A stretch of DNA of 36,139 nt from a virus. The translations under genes and the position numbers were made by a program. The first letter of the stretch is position 1; every line of letters begins with the position of its first letter. The stretch is from positions 1-36,139 of IMG/VR virus record IMGVR_UViG_3300017714_000050; one strand, given 5' to 3'. Under the pieces are notes generated by a model. It was not told where the DNA came from and searched no databases. It saw only the letters and a list, made by a program, of their open reading frames with translations. Positions 1 to 9,185 of the stretch are shown here, piece after piece.

Positions 1-3000
1 GTGGCAGATTTGGTGGTGGTGCAACAATAACTGGGGCTACACTAAATCAAACCTATGCCCCAAAACTATTATTAAATATAGGTTATTTGCATTCAGATGC
101 TACATATTCATCAGCCGGTATAACCGCTACAAATCCCGCTATTACCGTTATGATAGATAGATATGCTATGGATATAACTGATGCTTTTGCTAATTATAGC
201 CACTTAGCAACAGGATTATCTAATAATGCTGGTGTAGTTCCCAAAAATTTAGAATACCATTTTTGTCTCAATAAAATAGGAACACTGAGCGGTACTACCA
301 AAGAAGATAAAATGAACAATCTTTGGTATGATATTGATGTAAAGTGCAATTTTACTACACAAAAATACCAAGTTTATGTGAACGGTGTTGCTTATGGTGC
401 TTTAACTGCTTTTCAATCAAAACCAGGTGGTGGAGCATGGTCAGCAACCGATTTTTACGGTTGGAGTTTAGTGCAAGCCAGGGTTTCTCATACAGGGCTA
501 AGTAGCGAAAGTTTTGTTGGTACTGAAGGTTGTTATTGGAATCACATAGTTATGATTGATAGAGTTGCCTTTGGAAAATATGTTACTCACCCACTAACAG
601 GTGAAACACCACTATTAAATAAAGTATCAACAATTATGACAAGCAATTCCCTATCATCAATGCGTGTTGATATTTACGACGATTCTGATGTATTGAATCT
701 TTATCCCCTAATTAGTGGTGTGGCAAATTCTGATTATCACTTTTTGTTATTTAGAAACGGACAAGATAGACCTATACTAAACGGTATATTGAATAACATT
801 AGTATTAAACAACAGATGAAACAACAAACAAAGGTAATAGAGCTGGCTATTAGCGACCCCGCTAAATTATTGGATAAAACACTACCTGTTTTCGATTTAG
901 GGCAAACAACACTAACCAGTGATTTAGATGTAGCAGCGGGGCTACGGGGGGGCGCAGAATCGTTGCAGGATGCACTTTATTTTGGAACGGCAAAACTATT
1001 AGTTCGTGATGATAACATAGGTGGTGATTCTAACTCTAATGCTTCACTAAGTTTTATGCCTACACAAGACCAAAGAACATGTTTAGATTCGGCACACCCT
1101 ATCCAGTTGTATAATAATGAGGAGACAATCGGGCCAAATTACCCCGAATACCAGTGGCTCGGTAAAAAAGCAAAGGTGATTCACCCACTTAAGCATAACC
1201 CAGGTTCCGGTATGGTTATTTCATCATCAGTTACTGCCGTTGCTATTGATGCTAACGATGGAACAGTAGTATGGGATTTGTCTGGTTCGCAAGCACCGGA
1301 AGGTTTGCAGACCGGCGATACAATAAACATTTTTGGAAGTGTGGTTAGCGATTGTACTAACCAAGCAGTCACACAACATAGCGGTCAACAAGCAGCCGAT
1401 GTGGCAGCAAATAACTTTTGTATTACTAAAGCACCACCAGGATTTAATGCTACATCAGATGCTTACATTCGCTGGCAACATGGCACTGCAGAAAAAGTTT
1501 GTATTAGATTAACTTCGGGTTCATACTCCCAAACACCATCATACACACAAGCCACTCATGTAGTAGTAAAAAGAACAGATACGGCACTTAGCCAACATGA
1601 CAATACGCCATATAAAATACTAAATTCTGGTTATGGTAGTGGTGCTGATGCCTATAACTTTTACATTTGGATTGATGCGGATTGGACAAGTTTTACAGGC
1701 AAAGCAACCACTTTTGTAGGAAATGCAACACCGATAGGTTGTACTTCGACAAGCAACCAGTCTAGAGTATATTGGAGTAATGGGTATGTTGATTTGCATA
1801 CTGCTGACGCATCTAAAAGCACAGTAACCACTTTTAATAATGTAGCACCTTGGAGTACACCAAGTGTTAAAAATCGTGCAGCACAAGCCGTTTGGTTGCG
1901 TGATTTGCCTAAATCACTTTGGTTTCAAAAAATGTTCGGAAGAATTGCGGAAACACCAGACGCAACGGGAACACTACAAACACCTTACCCAGTCAACACA
2001 TACACAGGCTCCGGCTTTCATACAACTGGGGTATTAACAACCATAGATTATAACGATGTTTCAGCTGATATTCGCACCGGAGGCGGTGTAGCAGAATTAG
2101 TACACCCTAATGGTGAAGTCGATTCATTTTGTTTTGGTAATGTTTCAAATGCTTCAGGTAAAGCCCAATTAAACGATTGTAAATTTATAACTCATAATTA
2201 CCAAACTAATTTTACTATGGGTGGCACTGCCCCAACAATCAACATTAGAACAATTAGTGATGATTACAAACACATTTGGGTGCTTTGGGCTGACATGAGA
2301 AACGATGGTACTGCTGATGCTGACGGTGGAGAAAGAGATACAAAGTTTGGCTTACTTTACCCTACACCAGATAATTATAGCGTATCACTACAATATACTG
2401 ACCAAGTGGATATAGAGGGTAATGCTGTGGATTTTGTTGATTTAAAGGTGGGTTACGATTGTGATATTTGGGAATTAAGCTCGAAACAAGAACCATATAG
2501 CGAAGATGCCTGGAGCACTTTGGGTTCTAATAGCCACTTTGAACCGTCATTCCACAATTGGGATAGGAAGGCTGGTGCATTTTTGGTGTTTGATTTTTCT
2601 AAGTTTTTTAATCTAAACACCGAAGCAAACGGTGGTAAATGTAACCAAATAGCCGGAAGAAGAAAAACCTTGGGCGACTTAGTTATTGATACCGAAGGAC
2701 ACCCCGCTTTAATAGATGATTATTGGCAAGAAGTTATAGCATCACCAAAGAACTTAGGATTAGCACGAACAGATATTACTAATCATCCCAATTGGTATAG
2801 ATTCTTTAGTGCAGGCTCAAATTTAGCACCAAATGTAGGAACTTCAAATACTAATGCTGGTTCAACGACATTAAAATTAGATGACACAAGCGAGTTTCCA
2901 TCCGAAGGTATAGGGATGATAGAATTAGAAAGAGACTCCACACAAGGGGGTACAAAGGAAAGAAACCTATTATTCTTTTTATGGTTTGGTAATAATACCA

Positions 3001-5954
3001 GTACTAATACCTTATCCGATGTAACAAGTTTTGATTTAGACGAAACAACATTAACTCAAGACCAAATCCAAACACAAATGTTTCAAAGGCTTCTTGGATT
3101 TACTAATTCGGCTGCTGGTGTAACGGCTTCGGGTTTGAACCAAAAACTAATTTACAATGACAGTATAAATAATATCACCACTGGTTATGATAAAATCGTT
3201 GCATATTCTTCCCTTAGTGCGCCTTTCGCTTTACGATTTATGATGAAACTAAATGGTTATGTAGAGTCAAAAGACAATGGCAACTGGTATATCCATGACG
3301 CACTTAGAAGCATGATGACGCTTGCTAATACACACCACCCACTATCTCTATTTAGATTACCAGTAACATTTAGCAAAGTAAATATACCAATAACAAGAAG
3401 AATGACGACTACACAAACTACAGTATCTATTGCATCACGACATTACCGTGTTTCTTCGGGTAGTGTTTTGGATTGGGATAACTTCGGAGGTGTTGTTGAT
3501 ATGCGAGGCAAATCCTTACTACAAGCGGTTGTTGAAATAACAGAAAAAACTCGGGTAGGCGAACAAGGCTCATCGACTATTTTTACCTATACTACCGGTA
3601 AAGATGGTAAGTTAGATATAAGGCCAGCATACTCGTCTGGTTTTGTTTTTAATAGAAATAATCTTAGTTTATCTAACATTTCTGGTTCTCCAACCGTATC
3701 TATTTCAAATGTTAGAGTGTTTTATAACAACGGTGCATCATTTGTTGATTTCCCTGCGGGAATATCAGGAACCGAATCAAAGTGGAAGTTTGTTGATGTT
3801 CCTACGGTTAGGTCAGATAAAGAGGCATCACAAATAGCAAAAAAAACCTATGAACAATCAAAAGAATCTAATATAAAAATAGAAGCGGAGTTCGTTACAC
3901 AGGCTACCGAAACAGACAAAATGCTTTATAATGCTCGCTTTGGGTACATAGCAGACCCTGCCTTTAGAACAAGCTCTCCCGTTTTAAAAGGAGCTCAAAC
4001 TTGGACTTCATGGTATAACGGTGCTCATTATAGCGGAATACAAAACAGATTAGATGGAAACCTTACTTGGAATGGTTATGGTACTGCTAATGTATATAAC
4101 AAAAGGTCGTATGGAAAAGAAGTTACAAATTATTCGTCTGACCCACAAAATCATTTTGGTGGTGCTTGTATATTCCCTACCGGCGATGTTGCTCCAGAAC
4201 AAAACTATGGTTGGATTGGCGATAAATCCGTTACAAATGCGGTAGAGATAGTGCATATACCAAAGGGAATGCCAAAGGTTAGTGATGCACACGGCCATGA
4301 ACTTAGGGTTAGTATTCAATTGGCTGATTACTACGAAGTTTCCGATGGTTTAGACATAGAAGATATGGAGTTTTTCCTTACTTTAGCCGATGTTGACCCT
4401 ACATTTACGGCTGGCGCAACAACGGTAGGAAGTGCCGTTTCTAATACTTTCCAACCAATAACAATTGCCGAGAATTATCCCGATGTTAAACACCTACAGT
4501 TTAAGCATAGTGGTTTTCATGAGATTGAAATACCGGCAGGATATTGGTCTGGTGCAACCGGTAATGAAAGAATCGTAGTTTCTATTGATTGTGAATATCT
4601 AAGGGCATGTCTAAGACATAGAATGGGTAGTGCGATAGGTTCGCCAAAGTGGGGTAACGCCGTACAAATTCCTGGTGCTCCTAGCATTGGAACTGTTGAT
4701 AGTGGTTCATGTTTCCCTATGGGTGCAAGAACTCAACCAAATATCCCTGTGGGTCAAGATGCACCTTGGTATCACGCCCCAAGAATAATTATCGTTGATG
4801 ATTTAAATTTCTATCCATCAACAAAAGTTACTTTTGAAGACGCATCTCTGGGCATTACCTCAGCAACTCCATTTTCGATAAATCAGGTAAAGTGGAATGC
4901 AAACGAAAGAACTCACGATTCAGTTAGATTAACATTAGAAAAGGATGAGTCAAAGGGATTAGGGGGTCTTGCGTCATATATATTGCCGGAAATAAACAAA
5001 GGAAGAACTCCAGGAACTATACCTACCAAACCTACACCACCACCTCGAACCGGTGGCGGAGGAGGCGGGGGCGGAGATAGCGGTTATAGACCAACCATAC
5101 CACCGCAAGTTGGGCCAGTAGGAACACCTTATACTAACCCATACCAAACCCAGGAAGTAGGAAATACACCAATAGGAAATAACCCCGAGGGCATTAGGAA
5201 TCAGCCTGGTGCGGGCGTTGATGCTGGAACCACTACGATTAGCGGGCAATTGCTTTCACAAGCAAATGTCGGCATAAACAATACAACGGCTGATTTAATT
5301 AAAAGGGCTACCGGAAACATGGACTTTCACGGACAGTTCGGCAATAAAGATGGGGAATTTTCTATACTAGGCCAAAAGAAAAAGGGTGCTCCGGCACAAA
5401 CCACTAGAGAACTAGATGGTATTGATTGTGTTTGGGATAAAAATAGGGGCGCAGTATTTTCGAGTGAGGGTGCGGTTTTCCCTGGTATTACCAGTGAAGA
5501 CGGTAGCGCAGTAGGACAAGTACATACCCATTCTCTATCGGCCACAGTTCCTAGTGATGTTATAGGTAAAAAGATTGTATTAGAAGGCCGTATTAGTATG
5601 TCGGGGATGGCAGGTGGTACAGCAAACGGAGCATCGTTACTTGTAAAATTAGAATGTAAAGAAACAGGAAGTTCAGTTAGTAAATTAGTACCGATATACG
5701 CATCAACAAATGAAGATGAAAATGCTTTTATCAATATGACTTTGTTAAGTTGTGAATTGGATGGTGCAAATGTCGAGGGAAACACGATTAAAGCGACCAT
5801 AAAGCGTCAAGCAACAACCGGTTATGACACAGCTGGGTATAATTCAGTAGTTATGAACAACCTAAAAATGAAGTTTGTCCGTAGTGCGGTCTCGGGCAGG
5901 TCTGATTCATATAGATTCTTAGGGCTAAAGAATGGTGGGGTGAGAGGCAATTGA
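1..5954 (+). CDS. Giant tail/baseplate hub-like virion protein, 5' truncated by window edge
   Basis: The frame is open from base 3, so the true start lies upstream and at least 1,980 residues are visible. Nucleotides about 90-620 encode a beta-rich LamG/concanavalin-like segment (VYVNG, then W-x-x-x-VMIDRVAF). The stretch at 640-900 (FRNGQDRP, then ILNGIL) and especially 3430-3960 resemble the gp27/gpD type of phage tail hub: SLLQAVVEIT, then GKDGKLDIRP, then a SDKEASQIAKKTYEQS helix. A Gly/Pro-rich linker at about 5020-5110 joins a C-terminal beta domain (5420-5900), possibly for receptor or glycan binding. The gene is on the plus strand, opposite to the replication genes, as expected of a late gene. 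The hub assignment rests on sequence pattern only; a tail fibre or adsorption protein is the main alternative. Confidence 0.6.
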   Translation, partial: GRFGGGATITGATLNQTYAPKLLLNIGYLHSDATYSSAGITATNPAITVMIDRYAMDITDAFANYSHLATGLSNNAGVVPKNLEYHFCLNKIGTLSGTTKEDKMNNLWYDIDVKCNFTTQKYQVYVNGVAYGALTAFQSKPGGGAWSATDFYGWSLVQARVSHTGLSSESFVGTEGCYWNHIVMIDRVAFGKYVTHPLTGETPLLNKVSTIMTSNSLSSMRVDIYDDSDVLNLYPLISGVANSDYHFLLFRNGQDRPILNGILNNISIKQQMKQQTKVIELAISDPAKLLDKTLPVFDLGQTTLTSDLDVAAGLRGGAESLQDALYFGTAKLLVRDDNIGGDSNSNASLSFMPTQDQRTCLDSAHPIQLYNNEETIGPNYPEYQWLGKKAKVIHPLKHNPGSGMVISSSVTAVAIDANDGTVVWDLSGSQAPEGLQTGDTINIFGSVVSDCTNQAVTQHSGQQAADVAANNFCITKAPPGFNATSDAYIRWQHGTAEKVCIRLTSGSYSQTPSYTQATHVVVKRTDTALSQHDNTPYKILNSGYGSGADAYNFYIWIDADWTSFTGKATTFVGNATPIGCTSTSNQSRVYWSNGYVDLHTADASKSTVTTFNNVAPWSTPSVKNRAAQAVWLRDLPKSLWFQKMFGRIAETPDATGTLQTPYPVNTYTGSGFHTTGVLTTIDYNDVSADIRTGGGVAELVHPNGEVDSFCFGNVSNASGKAQLNDCKFITHNYQTNFTMGGTAPTINIRTISDDYKHIWVLWADMRNDGTADADGGERDTKFGLLYPTPDNYSVSLQYTDQVDIEGNAVDFVDLKVGYDCDIWELSSKQEPYSEDAWSTLGSNSHFEPSFHNWDRKAGAFLVFDFSKFFNLNTEANGGKCNQIAGRRKTLGDLVIDTEGHPALIDDYWQEVIASPKNLGLARTDITNHPNWYRFFSAGSNLAPNVGTSNTNAGSTTLKLDDTSEFPSEGIGMIELERDSTQGGTKERNLLFFLWFGNNTSTNTLSDVTSFDLDETTLTQDQIQTQMFQRLLGFTNSAAGVTASGLNQKLIYNDSINNITTGYDKIVAYSSLSAPFALRFMMKLNGYVESKDNGNWYIHDALRSMMTLANTHHPLSLFRLPVTFSKVNIPITRRMTTTQTTVSIASRHYRVSSGSVLDWDNFGGVVDMRGKSLLQAVVEITEKTRVGEQGSSTIFTYTTGKDGKLDIRPAYSSGFVFNRNNLSLSNISGSPTVSISNVRVFYNNGASFVDFPAGISGTESKWKFVDVPTVRSDKEASQIAKKTYEQSKESNIKIEAEFVTQATETDKMLYNARFGYIADPAFRTSSPVLKGAQTWTSWYNGAHYSGIQNRLDGNLTWNGYGTANVYNKRSYGKEVTNYSSDPQNHFGGACIFPTGDVAPEQNYGWIGDKSVTNAVEIVHIPKGMPKVSDAHGHELRVSIQLADYYEVSDGLDIEDMEFFLTLADVDPTFTAGATTVGSAVSNTFQPITIAENYPDVKHLQFKHSGFHEIEIPAGYWSGATGNERIVVSIDCEYLRACLRHRMGSAIGSPKWGNAVQIPGAPSIGTVDSGSCFPMGARTQPNIPVGQDAPWYHAPRIIIVDDLNFYPSTKVTFEDASLGITSATPFSINQVKWNANERTHDSVRLTLEKDESKGLGGLASYILPEINKGRTPGTIPTKPTPPPRTGGGGGGGGDSGYRPTIPPQVGPVGTPYTNPYQTQEVGNTPIGNNPEGIRNQPGAGVDAGTTTISGQLLSQANVGINNTTADLIKRATGNMDFHGQFGNKDGEFSILGQKKKGAPAQTTRELDGIDCVWDKNRGAVFSSEGAVFPGITSEDGSAVGQVHTHSLSATVPSDVIGKKIVLEGRISMSGMAGGTANGASLLVKLECKETGSSVSKLVPIYASTNEDENAFINMTLLSCELDGANVEGNTIKATIKRQATTGYDTAGYNSVVMNNLKMKFVRSAVSGRSDSYRFLGLKNGGVRGN

Positions 5955-6136
5955 CGGAATGGTGTCTTAGTGTAGGTAGTGGGGATATAGCCCACGAAAC
6001 CTGTTTACCACCACACGCATTTTTTATAGCGATTGCTGCCGAATGTTTTTTCTATATACTATGTGGTATGGGGTTATGGAAGGCCTTTAAACTACGACAA
6101 CGAAAAAAACTTGAGATGGTAATGTCAAAGGAATAA
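5951..6136 (+). CDS. Small single-pass membrane protein (61 aa), possible lysis/holin-type
   Basis: It starts at TTG overlapping the stop of the tail gene (TTGA arrangement), with GGTGA seven nt upstream, which favours translational coupling. Residues about 22-45 form one hydrophobic helix (AFFIAIAAECFFYILCGMGL), followed by a basic tail (KLRQRKK). Position behind a virion gene and single-helix topology would suit a holin or a small virion membrane protein, but no family is recognised. The 3' end overlaps the convergent ERCC4 gene by 12 nt. The TTG start is the weakest point. Confidence 0.5.
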   Translation: MTEWCLSVGSGDIAHETCLPPHAFFIAIAAECFFYILCGMGLWKAFKLRQRKKLEMVMSKE

Positions 6137-6841
6137 GTCTCCTGCTTTCTTTAGTAACCGAGCTCTTTGGCGTGTTACTCCACGCGTTTTCATTAACTCT
6201 TTCTGTGTCATTTTTTTGTCAAGTATTTTCGAGATACTCCCATGCGTAGTCAACAACTGGCGGGCGATTTGAGGCGTGATACCTTGAATCCCACATAGCA
6301 TTCTTATCCGAGGGTCTGTTTCACTTACAACTCCACTAACTAAAAACGGATTATTATTGCGTTTACCTTGTATAGTCATTTGAGTATGATTAGTCTTTAC
6401 CCACTCTACGAAGTCATTCATAGTTTCCACTTGCATAAATTTAATCTTGGGGTGGCGAATGTGAAGTGTTTCTTTAAACTTCTTAATAGTGGCATTCATT
6501 CTTGCTATTTGTATTGCCATTTCTTGCCTTGTGGGTTTGCGACCCTTAATAAAAGGCTTTAGAGTAGTACCATAGACTACGAGAAAAGCAACATCAAAGT
6601 TATCGGCTAAATCGGTAAGTTGTGCATGAACCGTTCTTGAACGACCATGACCCATAATACTATGATATAAGTCATTGATTTCCTTTGCCTCCATACCCCA
6701 ACCTAAATCTGGTATGGTGTAATCACCAACGGGTAGTCTATCCACCTTGGCTAAACCCTTTTCATCTAAACTATTATCCCCGAGTGCCATTAATAATTTA
6801 TTAATGACTTTGGGGTTTTCTCTATCATCAATATGAAGCAT
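6125..6841 (-). CDS. ERCC4/XPF-Mus81-type structure-specific nuclease with helix-hairpin-helix tail
   Basis: A 238-aa protein. The N-terminal ERCC4 fold shows IDDREN near residue 4, VGDYTIPD near 38 and MEAKEINDLYHSI near 50, matching the GDx(n)ERKxxxD nuclease motif with A replacing R in the ERK triad. R and Q in the following helix (RTVHAQL) are also conserved. The last 60 residues contain tandem helix-hairpin-helix-like segments (GIQGITPQIARQLL, TRGVTRQRARLLKK) that would bind DNA. Members cut branched or flap DNA, so it probably resolves replication or recombination intermediates. It is the last gene of the unit starting at 8262. It lacks a helicase domain, as in euryarchaeal short XPF or Mus81-type proteins. 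Confidence 0.85.
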   Translation of the reverse strand: MLHIDDRENPKVINKLLMALGDNSLDEKGLAKVDRLPVGDYTIPDLGWGMEAKEINDLYHSIMGHGRSRTVHAQLTDLADNFDVAFLVVYGTTLKPFIKGRKPTRQEMAIQIARMNATIKKFKETLHIRHPKIKFMQVETMNDFVEWVKTNHTQMTIQGKRNNNPFLVSGVVSETDPRIRMLCGIQGITPQIARQLLTTHGSISKILDKKMTQKELMKTRGVTRQRARLLKKAGDLFL

Positions 6842-6867
6842 TGTAAACTCTACATCTAATATCCATT

Positions 6868-7044
6868 TTAACAGTTTGCTTCTGGGTGTTTTAGCAGATG
6901 AAATTGTTCTTGAGTATTACACACCAACTCTATTTTATGACCATCACACCACAAGCACATGTAATGCTTGTCTTGGTCTGCCCATTGTTCTCCACAGTCT
7001 AAACATTCCCATATCTTTGAAAAATCTATTGTCTTATTATCCAT
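6868..7044 (-). CDS. Small zinc-ribbon protein (58 aa)
   Basis: The start ATG at 7044 is preceded by a strong GAGGAGGT Shine-Dalgarno. A longer in-frame version begins at 7101 and overlaps the primase stop (ATGA), but the ribosome site favours 7044. Two CxxC knuckles (CLDC, CLWC) separated by about 15 residues indicate one zinc ribbon. It lies between the primase and ERCC4 genes, so a replication-accessory or regulatory role is plausible but not shown. Confidence 0.7.
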   Translation of the reverse strand: MDNKTIDFSKIWECLDCGEQWADQDKHYMCLWCDGHKIELVCNTQEQFHLLKHPEANC

Positions 7045-7097
7045 TAGGACTACCTCCTCGCTATTACTACACCATATCAGGGTGTATAAATGCTTAC

Positions 7098-8120
7098 TCA
7101 TATTGTTCCGTCATACCGCCAGCATTTACCTGCACACATATTCCGAGATTCAAATGCTCGACATGTGGGTGATTGTTTGTACTTCATGTTTGTTCTGATA
7201 CCATGTTTTGTCTTTGATGGATTGAAGTCTCTCCAATTCAATTCTTTGATATAGTCAAAGATAGCATCTCCAATAGTTTGCCACTGTTCATCAGACACAT
7301 TATCTGGGTGTGCAAACCAGCGCATTTCTTCGGACAAGTGTTGTACCAAAGCCATGCGTGAAAAGTGATTAGGATTCTCGCTACTGATGTGATTAGATAT
7401 ACAGGGCGGGAGTGGTATTTCTCCGGCATTAGTGGAGGCATCAACCGCCATAATGAGTTTTGCGTTCTGATGCGATTCTGCGCCGTTTGTGGGCTTTGGG
7501 TTATCATGTACCCAACGCACGAAATCAAACGATTCTGCGACGGTTCTGACACCCAGAAACGGACAAAGGGTGAATGCGTTAGGGTCGGGCTTTTTGGGGA
7601 TAGCGAAGGAATCAGGATTAGCCATAAAATCATCTGCATTGATACAAACAGACCAACGACCTCGCTTTACATTGTATGTGTTAGGAACACGGACTAACTT
7701 CTCCGGTAGCCCTACGCCATCTAATGTAGGTAAGTCTTTTGCCATCATGCGCTGGTAGTGGTTCAAATGACTACGCCACTCATGGCCTGTTACTGGTCTG
7801 TCAAAGAATTGGAAGACATGGAATCCACGACCCGTAGCAACAACACGGACTTCACCGGTCAATCGTTGCAATAGTTTGACAACATCTTGCTTTACCAGTT
7901 CTATGCCGTTTTCTTCGCCGGAGTCAAAATCCCACCATGCTTTGTCAATGATAGCAGTCTTGTAGTCAAATTTCCAGTGTTTATCTTCACGCTTTGAACG
8001 GAAATGATAGAGGGAAACATAGACCGAGGATTTACCCAACAACCTACGAACATACGATTTGAACTCGTTGGTCGAACTACAATGCTTTCTCTTTAATCCT
8101 ATCTCACGAGGAAATGACAT
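7098..8120 (-). CDS. Archaeo-eukaryotic primase with PriL-like C-terminal Fe-S domain
   Basis: A 340-aa protein starting at ATG 8120, which overlaps the stop region of the preceding zinc-ribbon gene; a TTG at 8162 is a weaker alternative. Catalytic motifs of the AEP superfamily are visible: WWDFDSGEE (DhD, residues 64-66), VVATGRGFHVF (sGRGxH, about 95-101) and LVRVP (hRxP, about 144). The C-terminal third carries PPC at 240, then C320, C329 and C333. The 80-residue first spacing resembles the 4Fe-4S cysteines of the large primase subunit PriL. It would synthesise primers for the viral PolB. One chain combining PriS-like and PriL-CTD-like parts recalls the pTN2 plasmid primase. Confidence 0.8.
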   Translation of the reverse strand: MSFPREIGLKRKHCSSTNEFKSYVRRLLGKSSVYVSLYHFRSKREDKHWKFDYKTAIIDKAWWDFDSGEENGIELVKQDVVKLLQRLTGEVRVVATGRGFHVFQFFDRPVTGHEWRSHLNHYQRMMAKDLPTLDGVGLPEKLVRVPNTYNVKRGRWSVCINADDFMANPDSFAIPKKPDPNAFTLCPFLGVRTVAESFDFVRWVHDNPKPTNGAESHQNAKLIMAVDASTNAGEIPLPPCISNHISSENPNHFSRMALVQHLSEEMRWFAHPDNVSDEQWQTIGDAIFDYIKELNWRDFNPSKTKHGIRTNMKYKQSPTCRAFESRNMCAGKCWRYDGTI

Positions 8121-8262
8121 TATGCGATTCGCTACCACAGTCAACACACCTACACACTTCAATTTCCTTTGGGGGGTTTCCTTCTTGTCCTAACGCCAAT
8201 ACCATTTTGTCAAATTCTAAGTTTGTTGAATCACAATCTGCACATATTATCTGTTTGTTCAT
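8104..8262 (-). CDS. Small zinc-ribbon protein (52 aa)
   Basis: ATG at 8262, stop TGA at 8104. The protein starts MNKQIICADCDSTNLEFDK and has CxxC (residues 7-10) and CRCVDC (37-42) knuckles, typical of a zinc ribbon. A TATA-like box at 8285-8295 is placed for a leaderless transcript starting at this ATG. The 3' end overlaps the primase start by 17 nt, so it is probably the first gene of the 8262-to-6125 unit. Function unknown. Confidence 0.7.
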   Translation of the reverse strand: MNKQIICADCDSTNLEFDKMVLALGQEGNPPKEIEVCRCVDCGSESHNVISS

Positions 8263-8284
8263 AAATAACCGTCATGTGTGAAAC

Positions 8285-8295
8285 TATATTAACAT
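8285..8295 (-). promoter_or_regulatory. TATA box for zinc-ribbon/primase/ERCC4 unit
   Basis: On the minus strand the sequence reads ATGTTAATATA, centred about 27 nt before the ATG at 8262, as expected for a leaderless archaeal mRNA. It overlaps the 3' end of the Cas4-like gene. Confidence 0.6.
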
Positions 8296-9137
8296 ATTTG
8301 TGTCGGGTCTTCGCATAGCCCAACGGTCTCAGGTTCACATTGTATTACATAGTCGCAATACTGAGTACAAAAATAATCATTCCATTTGATAGGGAAGTCC
8401 TTCGCTTTTAGTTCGCCCACAGTCTTTTCATAGGCCTTCATAAAGGCATTGACGGTTCGTAAAGATAAAGGCTCCATAGCAAATATACCCTGCGTTAAAC
8501 CTGTTCCAACCACTTTCTTTTTTTGTCCTTCTAATGTAGTTAATAACTTTGCATCGGTAGCGTCAGGTGCTATGTATAGAAAATGTGTTGGTCTGGGGTA
8601 CTCGGTAAATTCTAACATGTATGTATAGAACGCTAACTCTCTACGGGTTCTGGACATTTTACCACTATTGAAGTTACCGGTTTTCAATTCAACCAATACT
8701 ATTTTACCATCTTCGGTTCGCAGTAAGCCATCCATAGCACCTACCAAGTACACATCTAATCGCTCATCATAAACGGTGATTTTTTGCTCGGCCATCAGTA
8801 ATTCATATTTACCAATCTTTTCCTCCAACATCACTAACAAATCTGACATGACAGCAAAACCCATATCCCCATCAACATCTTCTTCTTTAGCCACTTTGAT
8901 AGTTTCTTCTTGAACCTTCGGGTCATTGGGTGCAACGATTAGAGGTTCCATAACTCGGTGAATCTTTGAGCCACGAATCATAGCATCAGATGGTGGCGGT
9001 CTAACATCTGGTAGTCCTATGTAATTCCACCAATACTTACGAGGACACATGTTGTATAACATAAAAGAAGATTTACTAATCTTTAGAAATGTGTCTTCAT
9101 CTATCTCGTGTGGGTTGTATGTTAGGGGTTGGGTCAT
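8289..9137 (-). CDS. PD-(D/E)XK nuclease of the Cas4/RecB family with Fe-S cysteines
   Basis: A 282-aa protein. N-terminal CPRKYWW (C31), then HRVMEPL, then GAMDGLLRTEDGKIVLVELKTG with the D...ELK active-site core, then RRELAFYTYML matching the QhxxY-type helix. Near the C-terminus CTQYCDYVIQC gives a C-x3-C-x5-C set that, with C31, should hold a 4Fe-4S cluster as in Cas4 and AddB. The family resects DNA ends or processes recombination substrates. There is no CRISPR array or other cas gene here, so a recombination/replication role is preferred over adaptation. It has its own TATA promoter at 9159. Confidence 0.85.
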   Translation of the reverse strand: MTQPLTYNPHEIDEDTFLKISKSSFMLYNMCPRKYWWNYIGLPDVRPPPSDAMIRGSKIHRVMEPLIVAPNDPKVQEETIKVAKEEDVDGDMGFAVMSDLLVMLEEKIGKYELLMAEQKITVYDERLDVYLVGAMDGLLRTEDGKIVLVELKTGNFNSGKMSRTRRELAFYTYMLEFTEYPRPTHFLYIAPDATDAKLLTTLEGQKKKVVGTGLTQGIFAMEPLSLRTVNAFMKAYEKTVGELKAKDFPIKWNDYFCTQYCDYVIQCEPETVGLCEDPTQIC

Positions 9138-9158
9138 ATATACACATCATAGCGATAG

Positions 9159-9185
9159 TATATAAACATGACTACTACCATTCTT
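9159..9185 (-). promoter_or_regulatory. Archaeal promoter of Cas4-like gene (TATA plus AAGA box)
   Basis: On the minus strand ATGTTTATATA lies 22-32 nt before the ATG at 9137, implying a leaderless mRNA. AAGA occurs exactly 16 nt upstream of the ATGTTTATA motif and overlaps the PolB stop codon. Confidence 0.8.

Noticed and set aside
5327-5800. Minus-strand ORF of 157 codons inside the tail gene
   Set aside because: Antisense shadow of the well-supported hub-like reading frame; no promoter or ribosome site.
8289-9137. Reading the Cas4-like gene as part of a CRISPR-Cas system
   Set aside because: No repeats, spacers or other cas genes in the window; stand-alone Cas4/RecB-like nucleases are common in viruses.
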